A DNA stretch of 64,000 nt from Paractinoplanes brasiliensis (GCF_004362215.1 NZ_SNWR01000001.1:620001-684000), one strand, 5' to 3'; numbered from the stretch's first letter, positions 10,066 to 19,640 are shown. Notes: generated by a model not told the origin, from the sequence alone. Numbers and translations are program-made.

Positions 10066-10239
10066 CGGTCCGGCGCAGCACGTCCCGCCACAAGGACACC
10101 CTGCCGAACCGAACTCGGCGACCGACCCATCGAGCACGTACGGCCGACGGAGTAGCTGACCCCGGCTGGTGACACGTCCGTCCCGGCCCCGCCGGGCCGC
10201 CCGCCACGGCTGCCGCTTGCCCGAGGGGCACCGTGATGA

Positions 10240-10363
10240 CGGCGTGCGTCTTGAGCCAGGCATCCATCCGAGGCTCGGGGGCGTTGATCCCGGCGGCGCG
10301 GCACATCCGCACGATCCGCTCCAGTCGAGGGCTGTCGCGCCCGCCGGGTTCGCCGATCCGCAT
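10240..10363 (-). pseudogene. Remnant of a ketopantoate reductase-like gene
   Basis: About 40 residues beginning MRIGEPGG and containing RIVRMCRAAGINAP and DAWLKTHAVITVPLGQA resemble the central part of ApbA/PanE ketopantoate reductase-like proteins, where WLxTHAA is typical. The Rossmann N terminus is missing and the frame becomes meaningless after about 10240. The rest of 10066-10403 holds nothing I can support. Confidence 0.5.
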
Positions 10364-10403
10364 CGGGACACGGCGTTTCGAGGCGCCCCGTGGGCGTTGA
10401 TGC

Positions 10404-11510
10404 TCATTGGGTCCCGGTCACGGGCAGGCGGGTCAGCCCGGTCATGAAGTCGTGCCGCCAGGTCAGTTCGCCGGCGGGAAGCGCCAGGCGGAGGTGGGGA
10501 AACCGTTGCAGCAGAGCGGTGAACGCCACTCGGGCCTCCAGCCGGGCCAGCGGGGCGCCGAGGCAGTAGTGCATGCCGTGCCCGAAGCCGAGATGCGGGT
10601 TCGGGTCGCGGTCCAGTCGCAGTTCGTCTGCGTCCGGGAACCGGCTCTCGTCGCGGTTCGCCTCGGCCAGGCTGATGTTGACCTGCGTGTCCGGGCGGAG
10701 GGTGTGGCCGGTCAGGTCGAACGTCTCGACGGCTCGCCGGTTGCTCGTCACGGCCACGGGCGCGTCGTACCGGACGAACTCCTCGATCGCGGCCGGGAGC
10801 AGGTGCGGCTCGGCGCGAAGGCGGTGCCATCGGCTGCGATCTTCCAGGAGCCGGAACACCCCGTTGCCGATCAGATTTGCCGCGGTCTCGTGACCCGCTA
10901 TCAGCAGCAGGAACACCATCGAGCTCAGTTCGTCCTCGGAGAGCCGGTCCTCGCCGTCGCGGGCAGCGATCAGCTCACTGAGCAGGTGGTTGCCCGGGTG
11001 TGCGCGCAGCTCGGTGAGCAGGTCGCGGATGATCGTGAGCAGCCGGGTCAGATGCGCAGGCCATTCGGGCATGCGGTCCGGGCCGCCGGCCACGATCTCG
11101 GTCCAGGTACGGAACTCCCCGGCGTTGTCGGCGGGGAAGCCGATCAGGTCACAGAGGACCCGGGTGGCCAGCGGCCATGCGTACGCGTCGAGCAGATCGA
11201 CCGTCTCCCGGCCCGCCATCGCGTCGAGCAACTCGCCGGCGATGCGCTCGATGTGCGGGCGCATCGCCTCGATGCGCTGGGCAGTGAAGGCGGCCGACAC
11301 CAGCCGGCGCAGCCGGGTGTGATCCGGTGGGTCAAGGAACATCATCTGACGGGTCAGCCCGCTCTGCACGTCGGCCGGAATTCCGAGGTTCGTGAGGTTG
11401 AGGACCCTTGTCGTACGCCGCTCGGCCAGCGCCCGCTGGGCAGCGCCATGACCGGTGACCAGCACGACGGTCGTGCCGTCTGGCCCGGTGCTCTCCTGAA
11501 TGCCGTCCAC
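10404..11510 (-). CDS. Cytochrome P450, short N terminus
   Basis: 368 residues with the P450 core: I-helix AGHETAANL, the ExxR motif (EEFVRYD follows it in the expected spacing region) and heme loop FGHGMHYCLGAPLAR with Cys316 as thiolate ligand. Bacterial class I P450s usually have about 400 residues. Here the protein begins close to VLVTGHGAAQRAL, so the usual first 35-45 residues (helix A and first strand) are absent. No upstream in-frame start restores them. It is divergent from an AraC regulator. Ferredoxin partners are not adjacent. It may be impaired. Confidence 0.85.
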   Translation of the reverse strand: MDGIQESTGPDGTTVVLVTGHGAAQRALAERRTTRVLNLTNLGIPADVQSGLTRQMMFLDPPDHTRLRRLVSAAFTAQRIEAMRPHIERIAGELLDAMAGRETVDLLDAYAWPLATRVLCDLIGFPADNAGEFRTWTEIVAGGPDRMPEWPAHLTRLLTIIRDLLTELRAHPGNHLLSELIAARDGEDRLSEDELSSMVFLLLIAGHETAANLIGNGVFRLLEDRSRWHRLRAEPHLLPAAIEEFVRYDAPVAVTSNRRAVETFDLTGHTLRPDTQVNISLAEANRDESRFPDADELRLDRDPNPHLGFGHGMHYCLGAPLARLEARVAFTALLQRFPHLRLALPAGELTWRHDFMTGLTRLPVTGTQ

Positions 11511-11634
11511 GGCACGCTCCCTTTGTCAGTGCTCCCGTTTCGGTGCTCCGTGCTTCAACCAGGAAAACAGCGCGCGGTGTCCTCTGCTGGTACTGGCGGG
11601 CCAGACGGTAGAACGTCCGGGCCACAATGGCCGG

Positions 11635-12510
11635 ATGACCGCACAAGGGGCACACGGCGAGCAAATCGACAACTGCGGCCCGCCATCCGCGTATGCCACG
11701 GACACCGGCCCCGACGCCCGCGTGCGCACTCGTGACACCGTGGCCGGAGACGTGATCGTCACCGTCTTCCGCACCACAACCAGGCTGACGGTGCCCCGCC
11801 TGCCGGACACCGGCGGCACGCTCCGGCTGCACGTGGTTCGCCGAGGCACCTGGACGTTGCGATACGGCCGGGACGATGTCACTCTCGGCCCAGGCCACGT
11901 GATGGTGCGCCGTTCGACCGGCCTGACCGGCTACGAGATGCTCCCGCACACGTCCGGTACGACCATCGGGCTGCCGGCGGCGCTCCGCGGCGCCCCAGCC
12001 GAGCCGTTCATCGCCGCCGCTGCCGCCCCTGAGGTGCGTCTCCTGCTGGCCCACGCGAGCATGCTGCAGGACACGATCCACGACCTCACCGAGACCGGCA
12101 CCGAGGCGGCGCGCAACGCGCTGCTCGAGTTGTTCCAAGCAGTGGTGCACCGCTACTTAGACCCCAGCGAGCCGGCCCTGGTGCCCGCGCTGGTCCGGGC
12201 CGCCCGCGACCTCGCCGACCGGCGCCTCGCCCACCCGGAGCTGGCACCGGGGCTGCTCGCGCGGGAACTGCACGTTTCCGTGCGCACCCTGAGCCGCGCC
12301 TTCGCCACCACCGCGGAACCACCCGCCGCCTACATCCGACGCCGCCGGCTCGAGGAGGCCCGCCGAGATCTGGCCGCCGGGCGTACCGTCTCCGAGGTCG
12401 CGGCCCGCTGGCAGTTCGCCGACACCAGCCACTTCGTCCGCTCCTTCCGTAAACGCTACGACCTGACCCCGGCCGAGTACTCCCGGAACCTCCGGACACG
12501 AATGCCGTAA
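11635..12510 (+). CDS. AraC-family regulator (AraC-binding-like N terminus)
   Basis: 291 residues. The N-terminal half resembles the AraC-binding-like domain (LHVVRRGTWTLRYGRDDVTLGPG), the C-terminal half carries the two AraC helix-turn-helices (LARELHVSVRTLSRAF and VSEVAARWQFADTSHFVRSFRKRYDLTPAEYS). The start MTAQGAHGEQ at 11635 is preferred over an in-frame start at 11500 that would overlap the P450 start. Divergent from the P450, so a likely regulator of it. Confidence 0.87.
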   Translation: MTAQGAHGEQIDNCGPPSAYATDTGPDARVRTRDTVAGDVIVTVFRTTTRLTVPRLPDTGGTLRLHVVRRGTWTLRYGRDDVTLGPGHVMVRRSTGLTGYEMLPHTSGTTIGLPAALRGAPAEPFIAAAAAPEVRLLLAHASMLQDTIHDLTETGTEAARNALLELFQAVVHRYLDPSEPALVPALVRAARDLADRRLAHPELAPGLLARELHVSVRTLSRAFATTAEPPAAYIRRRRLEEARRDLAAGRTVSEVAARWQFADTSHFVRSFRKRYDLTPAEYSRNLRTRMP

Positions 12511-12646
12511 CGGCTTCGCCGCGTCGGTCGGCGCGCTCGGTCCGGCTGCGGGCTGTGCCGCGAGACTTGCCGCGCGTTGTCGTAACAGCTAGCCCCCGGC
12601 CAGAACTCCTTCCGTTGGGGCCGGACCGGTCGTGGCGGCGGCGCGA

Positions 12647-13078
12647 TCATGGGCGGGTGGTTGTTCGGCGGTGGGCTCGGTCTTGGGCTGCGTGGTCGAG
12701 GTCGACCGCGTCGAGGAGTTACTTGGTGATCTTCTCGGCGCCGGTGAGGATCGCGTCGAGTGCGGCGCCGCGAACGAGGTGGGACAGGCTGCCGGTCATG
12801 CCGGCGGTGCGGTGGTGCAGGTAGTCGGTGAGCTCGAGCAGGCTTCCGGGTTTGTGGCGGTGCAGCCGTAGCGCGCTCGATGGTGGCGATGAGGCTGTTC
12901 CACTCGGCGGTGCGAGGGAACGCAGTAGTCGGCCATCCGGGGTGTTGCTGCTGGAGGGACGGTCCTATAGAGGACCGGAATCCGGTCGTTGAGGCCGGGA
13001 TGGCGGGCGGCGTCAATGGCCTGGTGAGTCTTGCCGAACTGGGTGATCGCGGTGGTTTTTGCCGGTCCCGGCCGGCCC
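12647..13078 (-). pseudogene. Decayed TniB-like transposition ATPase
   Basis: Reading leftward, a Walker A-like segment (AKTTAITQFGKTHQ), then RIPVLYRTVPPAATPRM, matches TniB/IstB-type ATPases. After a frame change near 12890 the next frame gives LTDYLHHRTAGMTGSLSHLV and DAILTGAEKITK, a TAA stop, and LLDAVDLDHAAQ. Family members continue through that stop, so it looks like a CAA-to-TAA change. At least one frameshift and one nonsense change make this inactive. No transposase or terminal repeats were found; the rest of 12511-13121 shows no other gene. Confidence 0.65.
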
Positions 13079-13121
13079 GGAGCGGATGAGTCCTCGCCCG
13101 GCGGAGATCGCGGGCCGGCTT

Positions 13122-14012
13122 CTACGACGCCGGCCCGCGCGCGGATTGGGCCCGGCGGAAGGCGCCGGGTGCCATGCCGTAGGCCCGGCGGAAGGCGCCG
13201 GCCAGCGCCGACTCGGTGGAGTACCCGGCGCGGCGAGCGATCGCCGCGAGCGGCGCGTCGGTCTCCCGGAGCAGGCGGGCGGCGTGGCCGAGCCGGTGGG
13301 TGAGCAGGTAGTCCGCCGGGGGGCGGCCGACGGCCGAGGTGAAGCGGCGCGTGAAGGTGGCCCGGGACATGCCGGCCGCCCGGCTCAACTCCTGCACCGT
13401 CCAGCGGGTCTCCGGGTTGGCGTCGATCGCCCGGACGGCTGCGGTGATCTTCGGGTCGGGGGTAGGGAGATGGTTCGCCGCCGCCAGCCACCGGCCGAGA
13501 GCGCTCGCGAGCATGAGGTCGAGAAACGCGTGGCGGGCCGCGTCAATGAGCAGCCCCGCCGCCTGTTGTTCGTCGAGCAGGGCAGCCACCGGGTCAGCCC
13601 GGCCGGCCGCCGGAACCACGATCGGGTCGGGCAGGGTGGCCAGAAAGGGGTGCACGTCCTGGCCCGGGTGCAGGCGGTACGCGCCGCAGAGGAATTCGAA
13701 GCCGTCGGCCCCGGATGCCGGCTCGTCGGTCCCCAGCACGACCGGCGGCAACCCCCGCAGCGGTCGGGGAAGGGAGGCGAGCCCGTGGTCGACGCCGGAG
13801 GTGATCACAACGACATCGCCCGGGTTGAGCTCGACCGGCGGCCGGTCCTCGGTCAGAAGCCAGCCGGTGCCCCGGAGCACGACATGAAAACCGCTGCCGG
13901 TCAGCCCGGCGTAGCTCAGGCCCCACGGGCCGGCCATCCGAAAGCGTCGCACCGTGCCCCTACCCACCCGCAGCGCGGCGATTGCCTGACTTATCCCATC
14001 CACCGGCGTCAT
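13122..14012 (-). CDS. AraC-family regulator with cupin domain
   Basis: 296 residues: a cupin-type N-terminal domain (GFHVVLRGTGWLL, then ELNPGDVVVITSGVDHGL) and a C-terminal AraC DNA-binding domain (LSRAAGMSRATFTRRFTSAVG, then IARRAGYSTESALAGAFRRAYG). The start at 14012 (MTPVDGIS) was chosen over 14027. Divergent from the flavoprotein at 14083, only 70 bases away, which is its likely target; cupin-AraC proteins often sense small organic or redox-active ligands. Confidence 0.88.
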   Translation of the reverse strand: MTPVDGISQAIAALRVGRGTVRRFRMAGPWGLSYAGLTGSGFHVVLRGTGWLLTEDRPPVELNPGDVVVITSGVDHGLASLPRPLRGLPPVVLGTDEPASGADGFEFLCGAYRLHPGQDVHPFLATLPDPIVVPAAGRADPVAALLDEQQAAGLLIDAARHAFLDLMLASALGRWLAAANHLPTPDPKITAAVRAIDANPETRWTVQELSRAAGMSRATFTRRFTSAVGRPPADYLLTHRLGHAARLLRETDAPLAAIARRAGYSTESALAGAFRRAYGMAPGAFRRAQSARGPAS

Positions 14013-14082
14013 GCTACATACAGGCATCTACGTGCGACACGGAAGCATTTTCGCCTCGCTGGGGAGGCGATTAACTGGACCC

Positions 14083-14994
14083 ATGTGGGACTGCGTAATC
14101 ATCGGGGCGGGTGCGGCCGGGCTCAGCGCCGGGCTGACGCTCGGGCGGGCACGGCGTACGACCCTGGCCGTCGACTCAGGCCGGCCGAGCAATGCAGTCG
14201 CGCGCGCGATCGGCGGCCTGCTCGGGCACGACGGGCGACCGCCGCTGGAGTACTACGCCCTGGCCCGCGCGGAACTGGCTGCTTACCCCTCGGTCGAGCT
14301 GGCCGACGGGGAGATCACGGCGGCGGACCGGCAGCCCGACGGCACGTACGCGGTGACCTTCGCCGACGGGCGCCGGGAGCAGGCCCGAACCCTCCTGCTG
14401 GCAGCCGGGATGGACTATCGGTACCCGCCCGTTCCGGGGCTGGCCGAACTTTGGGGCGGCGACGTGTTCCATTGCCCGTTCTGCCACGGTTGGGAGGTGC
14501 GCGACCGGCCGACGGCCGTCCTGGCCACGGGGGCGGTCGGTCTGCACGGCGCACTGAACCTGCGCGGCTACACCGACGACATCACCTTGCTGACCAACGG
14601 CGCAGAGCTTTCCGGGGCCCATCGGGACCAGTTGGCCGCCGCCGGTGTCAAGTGGAACGAGCGCCCCCTCGCCACCGTCGAGGGCGCCGGCTCCAGGCTG
14701 CGCGCAGTCACCTTCGCCGACGGCACCGAACTCGCCGTCTCGGCCATGCTGGTCAAGGCCTTCCTCCGCCAGCGGTCGACCCTGGCCCGAGACCTCGGCG
14801 CCACGGTGTCCATGTCGAACGAGAACCTCGGCGTCGAGGCGATCGCCGTCGACCCGATGTTCCGCACCGGCGTTCCAGGGCTCTTCGCGGCCGGCGACGC
14901 GGCCACCTCGATTCCGCCGTCGATGGCGGCCGCGGTAGCCTCGGGTTACCTGGCCGGCGCGAGCGCCGCCGTGCAGTTGACCGCCGGATTCTGA
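14083..14994 (+). CDS. Thioredoxin-reductase-like flavoprotein
   Basis: 303 residues, FAD-dependent NAD(P)H oxidoreductase. FAD-binding VIIGAGAAGLSAGLTLGRAR is at the start; a redox CxxC (CPFCHGWE, about 132-135) and a C-terminal FAD motif (VPGLFAAGDAA) follow. The NADPH-binding region is degenerate (ATGAVGLHGALNL instead of GxGxxA/G), so activity as a true thioredoxin reductase is uncertain. Members like this often accompany stress regulators. Start MWDCVIIGAG places the Rossmann motif normally. Divergent from an AraC regulator. Confidence 0.85.
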   Translation: MWDCVIIGAGAAGLSAGLTLGRARRTTLAVDSGRPSNAVARAIGGLLGHDGRPPLEYYALARAELAAYPSVELADGEITAADRQPDGTYAVTFADGRREQARTLLLAAGMDYRYPPVPGLAELWGGDVFHCPFCHGWEVRDRPTAVLATGAVGLHGALNLRGYTDDITLLTNGAELSGAHRDQLAAAGVKWNERPLATVEGAGSRLRAVTFADGTELAVSAMLVKAFLRQRSTLARDLGATVSMSNENLGVEAIAVDPMFRTGVPGLFAAGDAATSIPPSMAAAVASGYLAGASAAVQLTAGF

Positions 14995-15079
14995 AGGGCA
15001 CGGCAGCAGTTCCCGTTCGGCCGGAACAGCCGTAGCAGGGTGCGGTAGCGGTGTGGGGAACGCCGCATGCGTCGAGGCA

Positions 15080-15290
15080 GGCATCGTCTACCCCATACTC
15101 GTGGCGTTCGAGAGTGCGGGATGGCTGGTCAGCCGCGAGGAGGATGCGGATCCGCACACCGAAGGCCGTCCGCGGCGCCGCTATGCCGTCTGACACCTGA
15201 CGGTGTCGCTGCGGCCAGGCGTGTTCAGGTGGCCTCGGAGCTGCGTCGCCGCCGGGCCGGTGCCCGGCAAGGCTTGGCATGGTGAACAGA
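15080..15290 (+). pseudogene. Remnant of a PadR-family regulator
   Basis: One frame gives GIVYPILVAFESAGWLVSRE and then EGRPRRRYAV before a stop near 15193; the adjacent frame resumes with LTPDGVAAARRVQVASELRR. Together they match the winged-helix half of PadR regulators (GTVYPIL...W...GRPRRRYYRLTPDG). The N terminus is absent and there is a frameshift. No partner gene is seen. The stretch 15291-15466 shows nothing. Confidence 0.65.
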
Positions 15291-15466
15291 GAACGTGTGC
15301 TTGGCACGCCTTGCCGAGGCGTTACCGCATCGCGCTGCGCGTTGTCGCCGGCTACCGGACCGGCGGCCGACGTCGTCAGTTGGACTCCGCCCGGCGCAGG
15401 CTTGGGCAGCGAGTACCTGGACTGACGGTATCGAAGGCGGGACACCAGGCCCTCTTACAGTGATGG

Positions 15467-15660
15467 TTACCGGGTCCTCGCTGCCAGAGTCTCGAGACCG
15501 CCCACAAGCAGGTTCGTCTGATCAGCCAGGGACGCGATGATCGCGTTCACGTCGGCGATCTCGTCGACCGAGCGTTCCAGCGCCCGCACTCTCTCGCCGG
15601 CGGAGGCCGCGGCGTCCTTGCCTTCGGCCGTCGAGGTGGCCGCCGCCCGCGGCTGACGGC
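15467..15660 (-). pseudogene. Remnant of a chemoreceptor signalling domain
   Basis: A leftward frame ending at TAA (15467-15469) contains ERVRALERSVDEIADVNAII followed by ASLADQTNLLVGGLETLAART. The stretch up to DQTNLL is the chemoreceptor hairpin tip, where intact proteins continue ALNATIEAARAG; here it diverges and stops. It looks like debris of a lost methyl-accepting chemotaxis gene next to an intact one. Confidence 0.6.
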
Positions 15661-15775
15661 CACCACTTCGCCGATGAAAGACGAGGTGAAGAGCAGGATC
15701 ACGGTTTGCAGCCGGAGATACCGCCAGGAGGTCTAGCGTCCTCTACAGAACGGTCCGAGGCGGGGGATTTCCAGG

Positions 15776-15973
15776 ATGACAGATCACGGCCTGAGGCCCG
15801 AGTACGGCGACCCGGCGCATCTGGCCGTCGCGGTGGGCGGGCTCCCAGCGGACGGCCTTGCCATGGCGTACGACATCTTCACCCGGGCGATCGGTGCCTT
15901 GGCCGTGCGCTCGACGCCCGGGGACGGAACGAAGTGCACCATCCTCCCTTCCGACGTGACGGTACGGGCGTGA
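15776..15973 (+). pseudogene. Small reading frame resembling the end of a histidine-kinase ATPase domain
   Basis: 65 codons ending ALAVRSTPGDGTKCTILPSDV. RSTPGxGT-x-x-x-x-LP is the final strand of HATPase domains of sensor kinases, but the N- and G1-boxes are missing, so this is either a kinase remnant or a small gene kept for translational coupling. Its TGA overlaps the GTG start of the chemoreceptor by four bases, as in real operons here. Confidence 0.45.
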
Positions 15974-17679
15974 CACACGCGCACTCGCGGATCCCGTCCG
16001 GCCCAGACCACCCCACGGCCGGCGCCCCCGCCTCCCGGACCTCTGTCAGCCGTACCGGACAAGGCGCGGAACAGGCCGGCGCGAGATCGGAAAGGCGCGC
16101 ACGCTCCGGCCTGTCCGTGCTCTCCCGGCTGTGGATTCTGACCGGCGTCGGACTGCTGTCGGTGCTGTCATTGGGCGTATCCGCCTGGTACGCGTCCGCC
16201 GAGCAGACAGCCGCCATGAGGCAGATCACCTCGATCAGCGCGGGCATGGACCGCCAGTGGAACGCGGACATGATGCACGACGCCCTGCGCGCGGATGTGA
16301 TGGCCTCGCTGTACGCCACGACGGACCGCCAACGCGAGTTGTACGCCGTTGACGAGGTCGCCGACCACGGCGACGCCATGATCACCAACTTCGACGCCGC
16401 CGCGAGCTATGCGCCGGCCTCACTGACTGAGCGATTCGTGGCTACCCGCCCAGCCGTCCAGGAGTACGCGCGATCAGCTGCGGATATCGCGGCAACCGCT
16501 GGTACCGACAGGAGCGCCGCGATCGCTCGCCTCGACGGTTTCCTGACGCTCTACTCCCAGCTCGAGGAGAACTTGGGCGGCCTCGACGAGGACATGGCCA
16601 CCGCGGTCGCAGCCGCCGGAGCGAACGGCGCCACGGCAACTCGCGTAAGTCGACAGATCATCACGCTGGCCGCCGCTGCGCTTGTGGCGGTCATACTGAT
16701 CGTCGGGATCAGCACGCACCGGGTAATCCGGCCGCCGCTGCGACACATGCTGGCCGGACTGCAAAAGGTCGCCGGTTATGACCTCGACGTGCAAGTCCCC
16801 GTCCTGCGACGCGACGAACTGGGCACGATGGCCGGCGCCCTCAATCACGCGGTGGCCGCGGTACGCGAAACTGTCGCGGCCACCGCCACGGGAATCGAGA
16901 CCCTCTCCAGAACCAGCACCGACATGCGCGCGTTCGCCGCCGAACTCGATCAATCGGCCGAGCGGACCTCCCAGGAAGCCGGGCAGGCCGGCGCCGCCGC
17001 ACACACCGCCCAGTCGGCGGCCGACCAGATGACGCGGGCCACCGAAACGATCGCCGGGTCGGTGAGCGACATTGCTCGCCAGGCCGGCGCGGCTACCACC
17101 ATCACCGGGCAGGCCGCGGCCAACGCAGAGCACACCGCCGCGACGGTGACCAGCCTGAGCCGGGCCAGCGGCGAGATCGGCGAAGTCGTGGCGCTGATCA
17201 GCAGCATCGCCGAACAGACCAACCTACTGGCGCTGAACGCCACGATCGAGGCCGCCCGCGCCGGAGAGGCGGGCAAGGGATTCGCTGTGGTGGCGACCGA
17301 GGTCAAGGACCTCGCCCAGGAGACCGCCCGCGCCACCGCTGACATCACAGCCAAGATCACCAACATTCAGCAGATGGCCACCGACACCGCCACAGCGATC
17401 ACGGCCATCACCGACGTCATCGCCGACATCGACGCCAGCCAGCGCGAGATCGCCTCAGCCGTCGACCAGCAAGCCGCCACGACCAGCCAGATGAACGGCC
17501 AGGCAAACGACATGACCGACGCCACGAATCAGATCGGCGCCACTCTCGCAACCATCGCCGATTCCGCCCGGACAACCGCACGCAGCGCCGCCGCGACCCG
17601 GGAAAGCGCCGAGCAGATCAGCGCCGCCACCAGCGACATCCATACCCTCATCAGCCGGTTCCGGTACGTCTGTCCATGA
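15970..17679 (+). CDS. Transmembrane methyl-accepting chemotaxis protein
   Basis: 569 residues from GTG. A roughly 50-residue Pro/Ser-rich cytoplasmic leader, TM1 at about 52-75, a helical extracytoplasmic sensor (4HB-like, about 76-225), TM2 at about 228-245, HAMP, and a long cytoplasmic coiled coil with hairpin tip EQTNLLALNATIEAARAGEA. This is a standard receptor feeding CheA/CheW. The leader is unusually long; a start nearer TM1 is possible but the GTGA overlap with the upstream frame supports 15970. Confidence 0.9.
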   Translation: MTHAHSRIPSGPDHPTAGAPASRTSVSRTGQGAEQAGARSERRARSGLSVLSRLWILTGVGLLSVLSLGVSAWYASAEQTAAMRQITSISAGMDRQWNADMMHDALRADVMASLYATTDRQRELYAVDEVADHGDAMITNFDAAASYAPASLTERFVATRPAVQEYARSAADIAATAGTDRSAAIARLDGFLTLYSQLEENLGGLDEDMATAVAAAGANGATATRVSRQIITLAAAALVAVILIVGISTHRVIRPPLRHMLAGLQKVAGYDLDVQVPVLRRDELGTMAGALNHAVAAVRETVAATATGIETLSRTSTDMRAFAAELDQSAERTSQEAGQAGAAAHTAQSAADQMTRATETIAGSVSDIARQAGAATTITGQAAANAEHTAATVTSLSRASGEIGEVVALISSIAEQTNLLALNATIEAARAGEAGKGFAVVATEVKDLAQETARATADITAKITNIQQMATDTATAITAITDVIADIDASQREIASAVDQQAATTSQMNGQANDMTDATNQIGATLATIADSARTTARSAAATRESAEQISAATSDIHTLISRFRYVCP

Positions 17680-18092
17680 TCCGATGCGGCGTTCTCGGTG
17701 GGTAGAGCGTGGGCGGATAGAATCGCCAAACGCTCGCAGGAGGCACCGGGCAGCCATGTTCGGACATATCTGCGAGCGAGAAAGCTCGCAAGGCACCGAG
17801 CGGCTGGCCGAATCGGAGAGCCGCTCTCGGCCGACCGACCCGGCCGTGTGATCGCCGGCGGAGTCAGCCTGGCCGCCGTGGTGGAAGCCCGCTTGTCGCG
17901 GCCGGGCACCCAGGCTGCAGGTATTGTTCGCCGGCGGTGAGCACGAAACTTCGCTGCCTGTGCTGCGCATCGTGCAGCTGACTGCGCAGACCGACCGGCG
18001 ATCAACCTCGGGGCTCGGTTACGTGGGCCGGCCCTGGAGGTCCGCGTCCGGCCGCTCGTCGACGTGTTGCCCCCGCCGAGGCGGTTGTCAGC
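17680..18092. other. Intergenic region between convergent chemotaxis genes
   Basis: About 410 bases. A small open frame at 17698-17940 has no recognisable domain and no good ribosome binding site. I see no convincing hairpin or remnant. Confidence 0.5.
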
Positions 18093-19640
18093 TCATGACC
18101 GAGGGTGCGGACTCGCGGGGCCTACGTTGCTCGGCGTATGCGGAGCCGCGCTCTCCCGGCCGGCAAGGTGCCTGCCGAGGTGCTCGGCGGCGATGGCGAT
18201 GAGGTCGAAATGGGGCACGAGCCGGTTGTTCTCGGGTGTGCCCATGCCGATCAGTGGTCGCTGCAGCAGATCGTTGGTGGTCTTGGCGGACTCCTCCCAG
18301 ACGGATTGTTCGATGGCGTGCAGGTCCGGGACGACGAGCCCGGCGGTGGCGCCGGGGGCGACGGTCACCAGTAGCACCCGGTCAGTGGCGGGGTCGGGCG
18401 TGTGTGGGCGCCCGAGTAGCACGGGCAGGTTGATCAGCGGAATTGTGGTGCGGCGGTGAGTGAACATGCCGATCAGCGGGGCCTCGTCGAGGCTGAGATG
18501 GTGGCTGGGGTAGGGGAGGATCTCATCGATCTGCTCCAGTGGCGTGGCGGCCTCGACCCCGATGCTGTAGGTGAGGAACTTCCGCACGCTGGGGATGACC
18601 CTGTGCTTGTCCCGCCCGGCGGCGTCGGTGTCGCCCGGCGGCGGATCGGCCGGGGAGGCTTGCGAGTCGAGGCGTAGGTTCAGTGCTCCGAAGGCGGCCA
18701 GTTCGGGGTTCTCGCGCAGTGCCTGCCCATCGAGGACGAGGTACTGGCGATCGTCGGTGGTGAGCAGCCCGGCGAGCAGGGCGTGGTCGGGGCTCGGCAG
18801 CTTCGGGATGGGCAGGATGTCGTCGGCGGGCACGGTGGTGATGTCGGTGACGTCAGTCGCGGTGAGTGTGATCAGGCCTCGTGGCAGGGAGACCACGACC
18901 CCGCGGTGGGTGTCGGTTGTCGCCTGCAATCCCAGGCCGAGCAGCTTGATGGGGTCGATGACCGGGACGGCGTGGCCGTCGAGGTGGGCGACGCCGCGGC
19001 AGATCGGGCCGTCCAGGGGTGAGGAGTGCAGCTCGAGGTCAGGCATGACGGAGTGCACGTGGGTGACGTCGATAGACAATCCGGTGCCGCCGCACTCGAA
19101 CATCAGCAGGGTGCGGTGGGGCTCCTGCGACTGCGCTGCGACCGAGGCCGTCACGGGGGTGGGAGTGCCCGGCTGCTGGGCGGGGTCGGCAACGGCGGGG
19201 ATCGCCGGCGTGTCGATGATGGTGGCGGCGTCCAGCAAGGCGACGACGGCGCGGTCGTCGGCGCGTTCAAAGGTGTGCGAGAAGAGGGCCGGCACGCCGC
19301 CGCCGATGCGCACTGCGAGCAGGGCGTCGGCGGCCACGTGGGTGGAGCCCTCGATAGCGTCGGCGAGAAGGCCGAACAGCCGGCCGTCGCTGGAGACGAT
19401 GATGATGACCTCGCCCGTCTCGGCCGCTGACGGCCGCCCGGCGAGCAGGCACGGATCGAGCACCGGAATCACGGTGTGGCGCAGGTTGACCGCGCCGAGC
19501 AGTCCCACCCCCGCGGTGGGCAGAGGGCTGAACTCGGCAGGCCGGACGATGACCTCACGAAGCTCCTCGAGTGGCAGCGCCATGCGCAGGCCCCCGGTGC
19601 GGAAGACGCCGTAGAGGGAGGAGACAGCCGTTGGTGTCAT
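18093..19640 (-). CDS. Triple CheW-domain coupling protein
   Basis: 515 residues with three consecutive CheW-like modules: about 5-140 (LYGVFRTGGLRMALPLEEL...LLGAVNLRHTVIPVLD), about 180-320 (LLMFECGGTGLSIDVTHVHSV...GVAHLDGHAVPVID) and about 350-500 (FLTYSIGVEAATPLEQIDEI...LIGMFTHRRTTIPLIN). Each shows the CheW pattern of a sensing strand, a Gly-rich loop and a V/IPVID-like strand. Ordinary CheW has one module of about 150 residues. It starts in a 4-base overlap with the PAS chemoreceptor, so both are made together. CheW links receptors to CheA; three modules might bridge several receptor or kinase contacts (inference). Confidence 0.85.
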   Translation of the reverse strand: MTPTAVSSLYGVFRTGGLRMALPLEELREVIVRPAEFSPLPTAGVGLLGAVNLRHTVIPVLDPCLLAGRPSAAETGEVIIIVSSDGRLFGLLADAIEGSTHVAADALLAVRIGGGVPALFSHTFERADDRAVVALLDAATIIDTPAIPAVADPAQQPGTPTPVTASVAAQSQEPHRTLLMFECGGTGLSIDVTHVHSVMPDLELHSSPLDGPICRGVAHLDGHAVPVIDPIKLLGLGLQATTDTHRGVVVSLPRGLITLTATDVTDITTVPADDILPIPKLPSPDHALLAGLLTTDDRQYLVLDGQALRENPELAAFGALNLRLDSQASPADPPPGDTDAAGRDKHRVIPSVRKFLTYSIGVEAATPLEQIDEILPYPSHHLSLDEAPLIGMFTHRRTTIPLINLPVLLGRPHTPDPATDRVLLVTVAPGATAGLVVPDLHAIEQSVWEESAKTTNDLLQRPLIGMGTPENNRLVPHFDLIAIAAEHLGRHLAGRESAAPHTPSNVGPASPHPRS

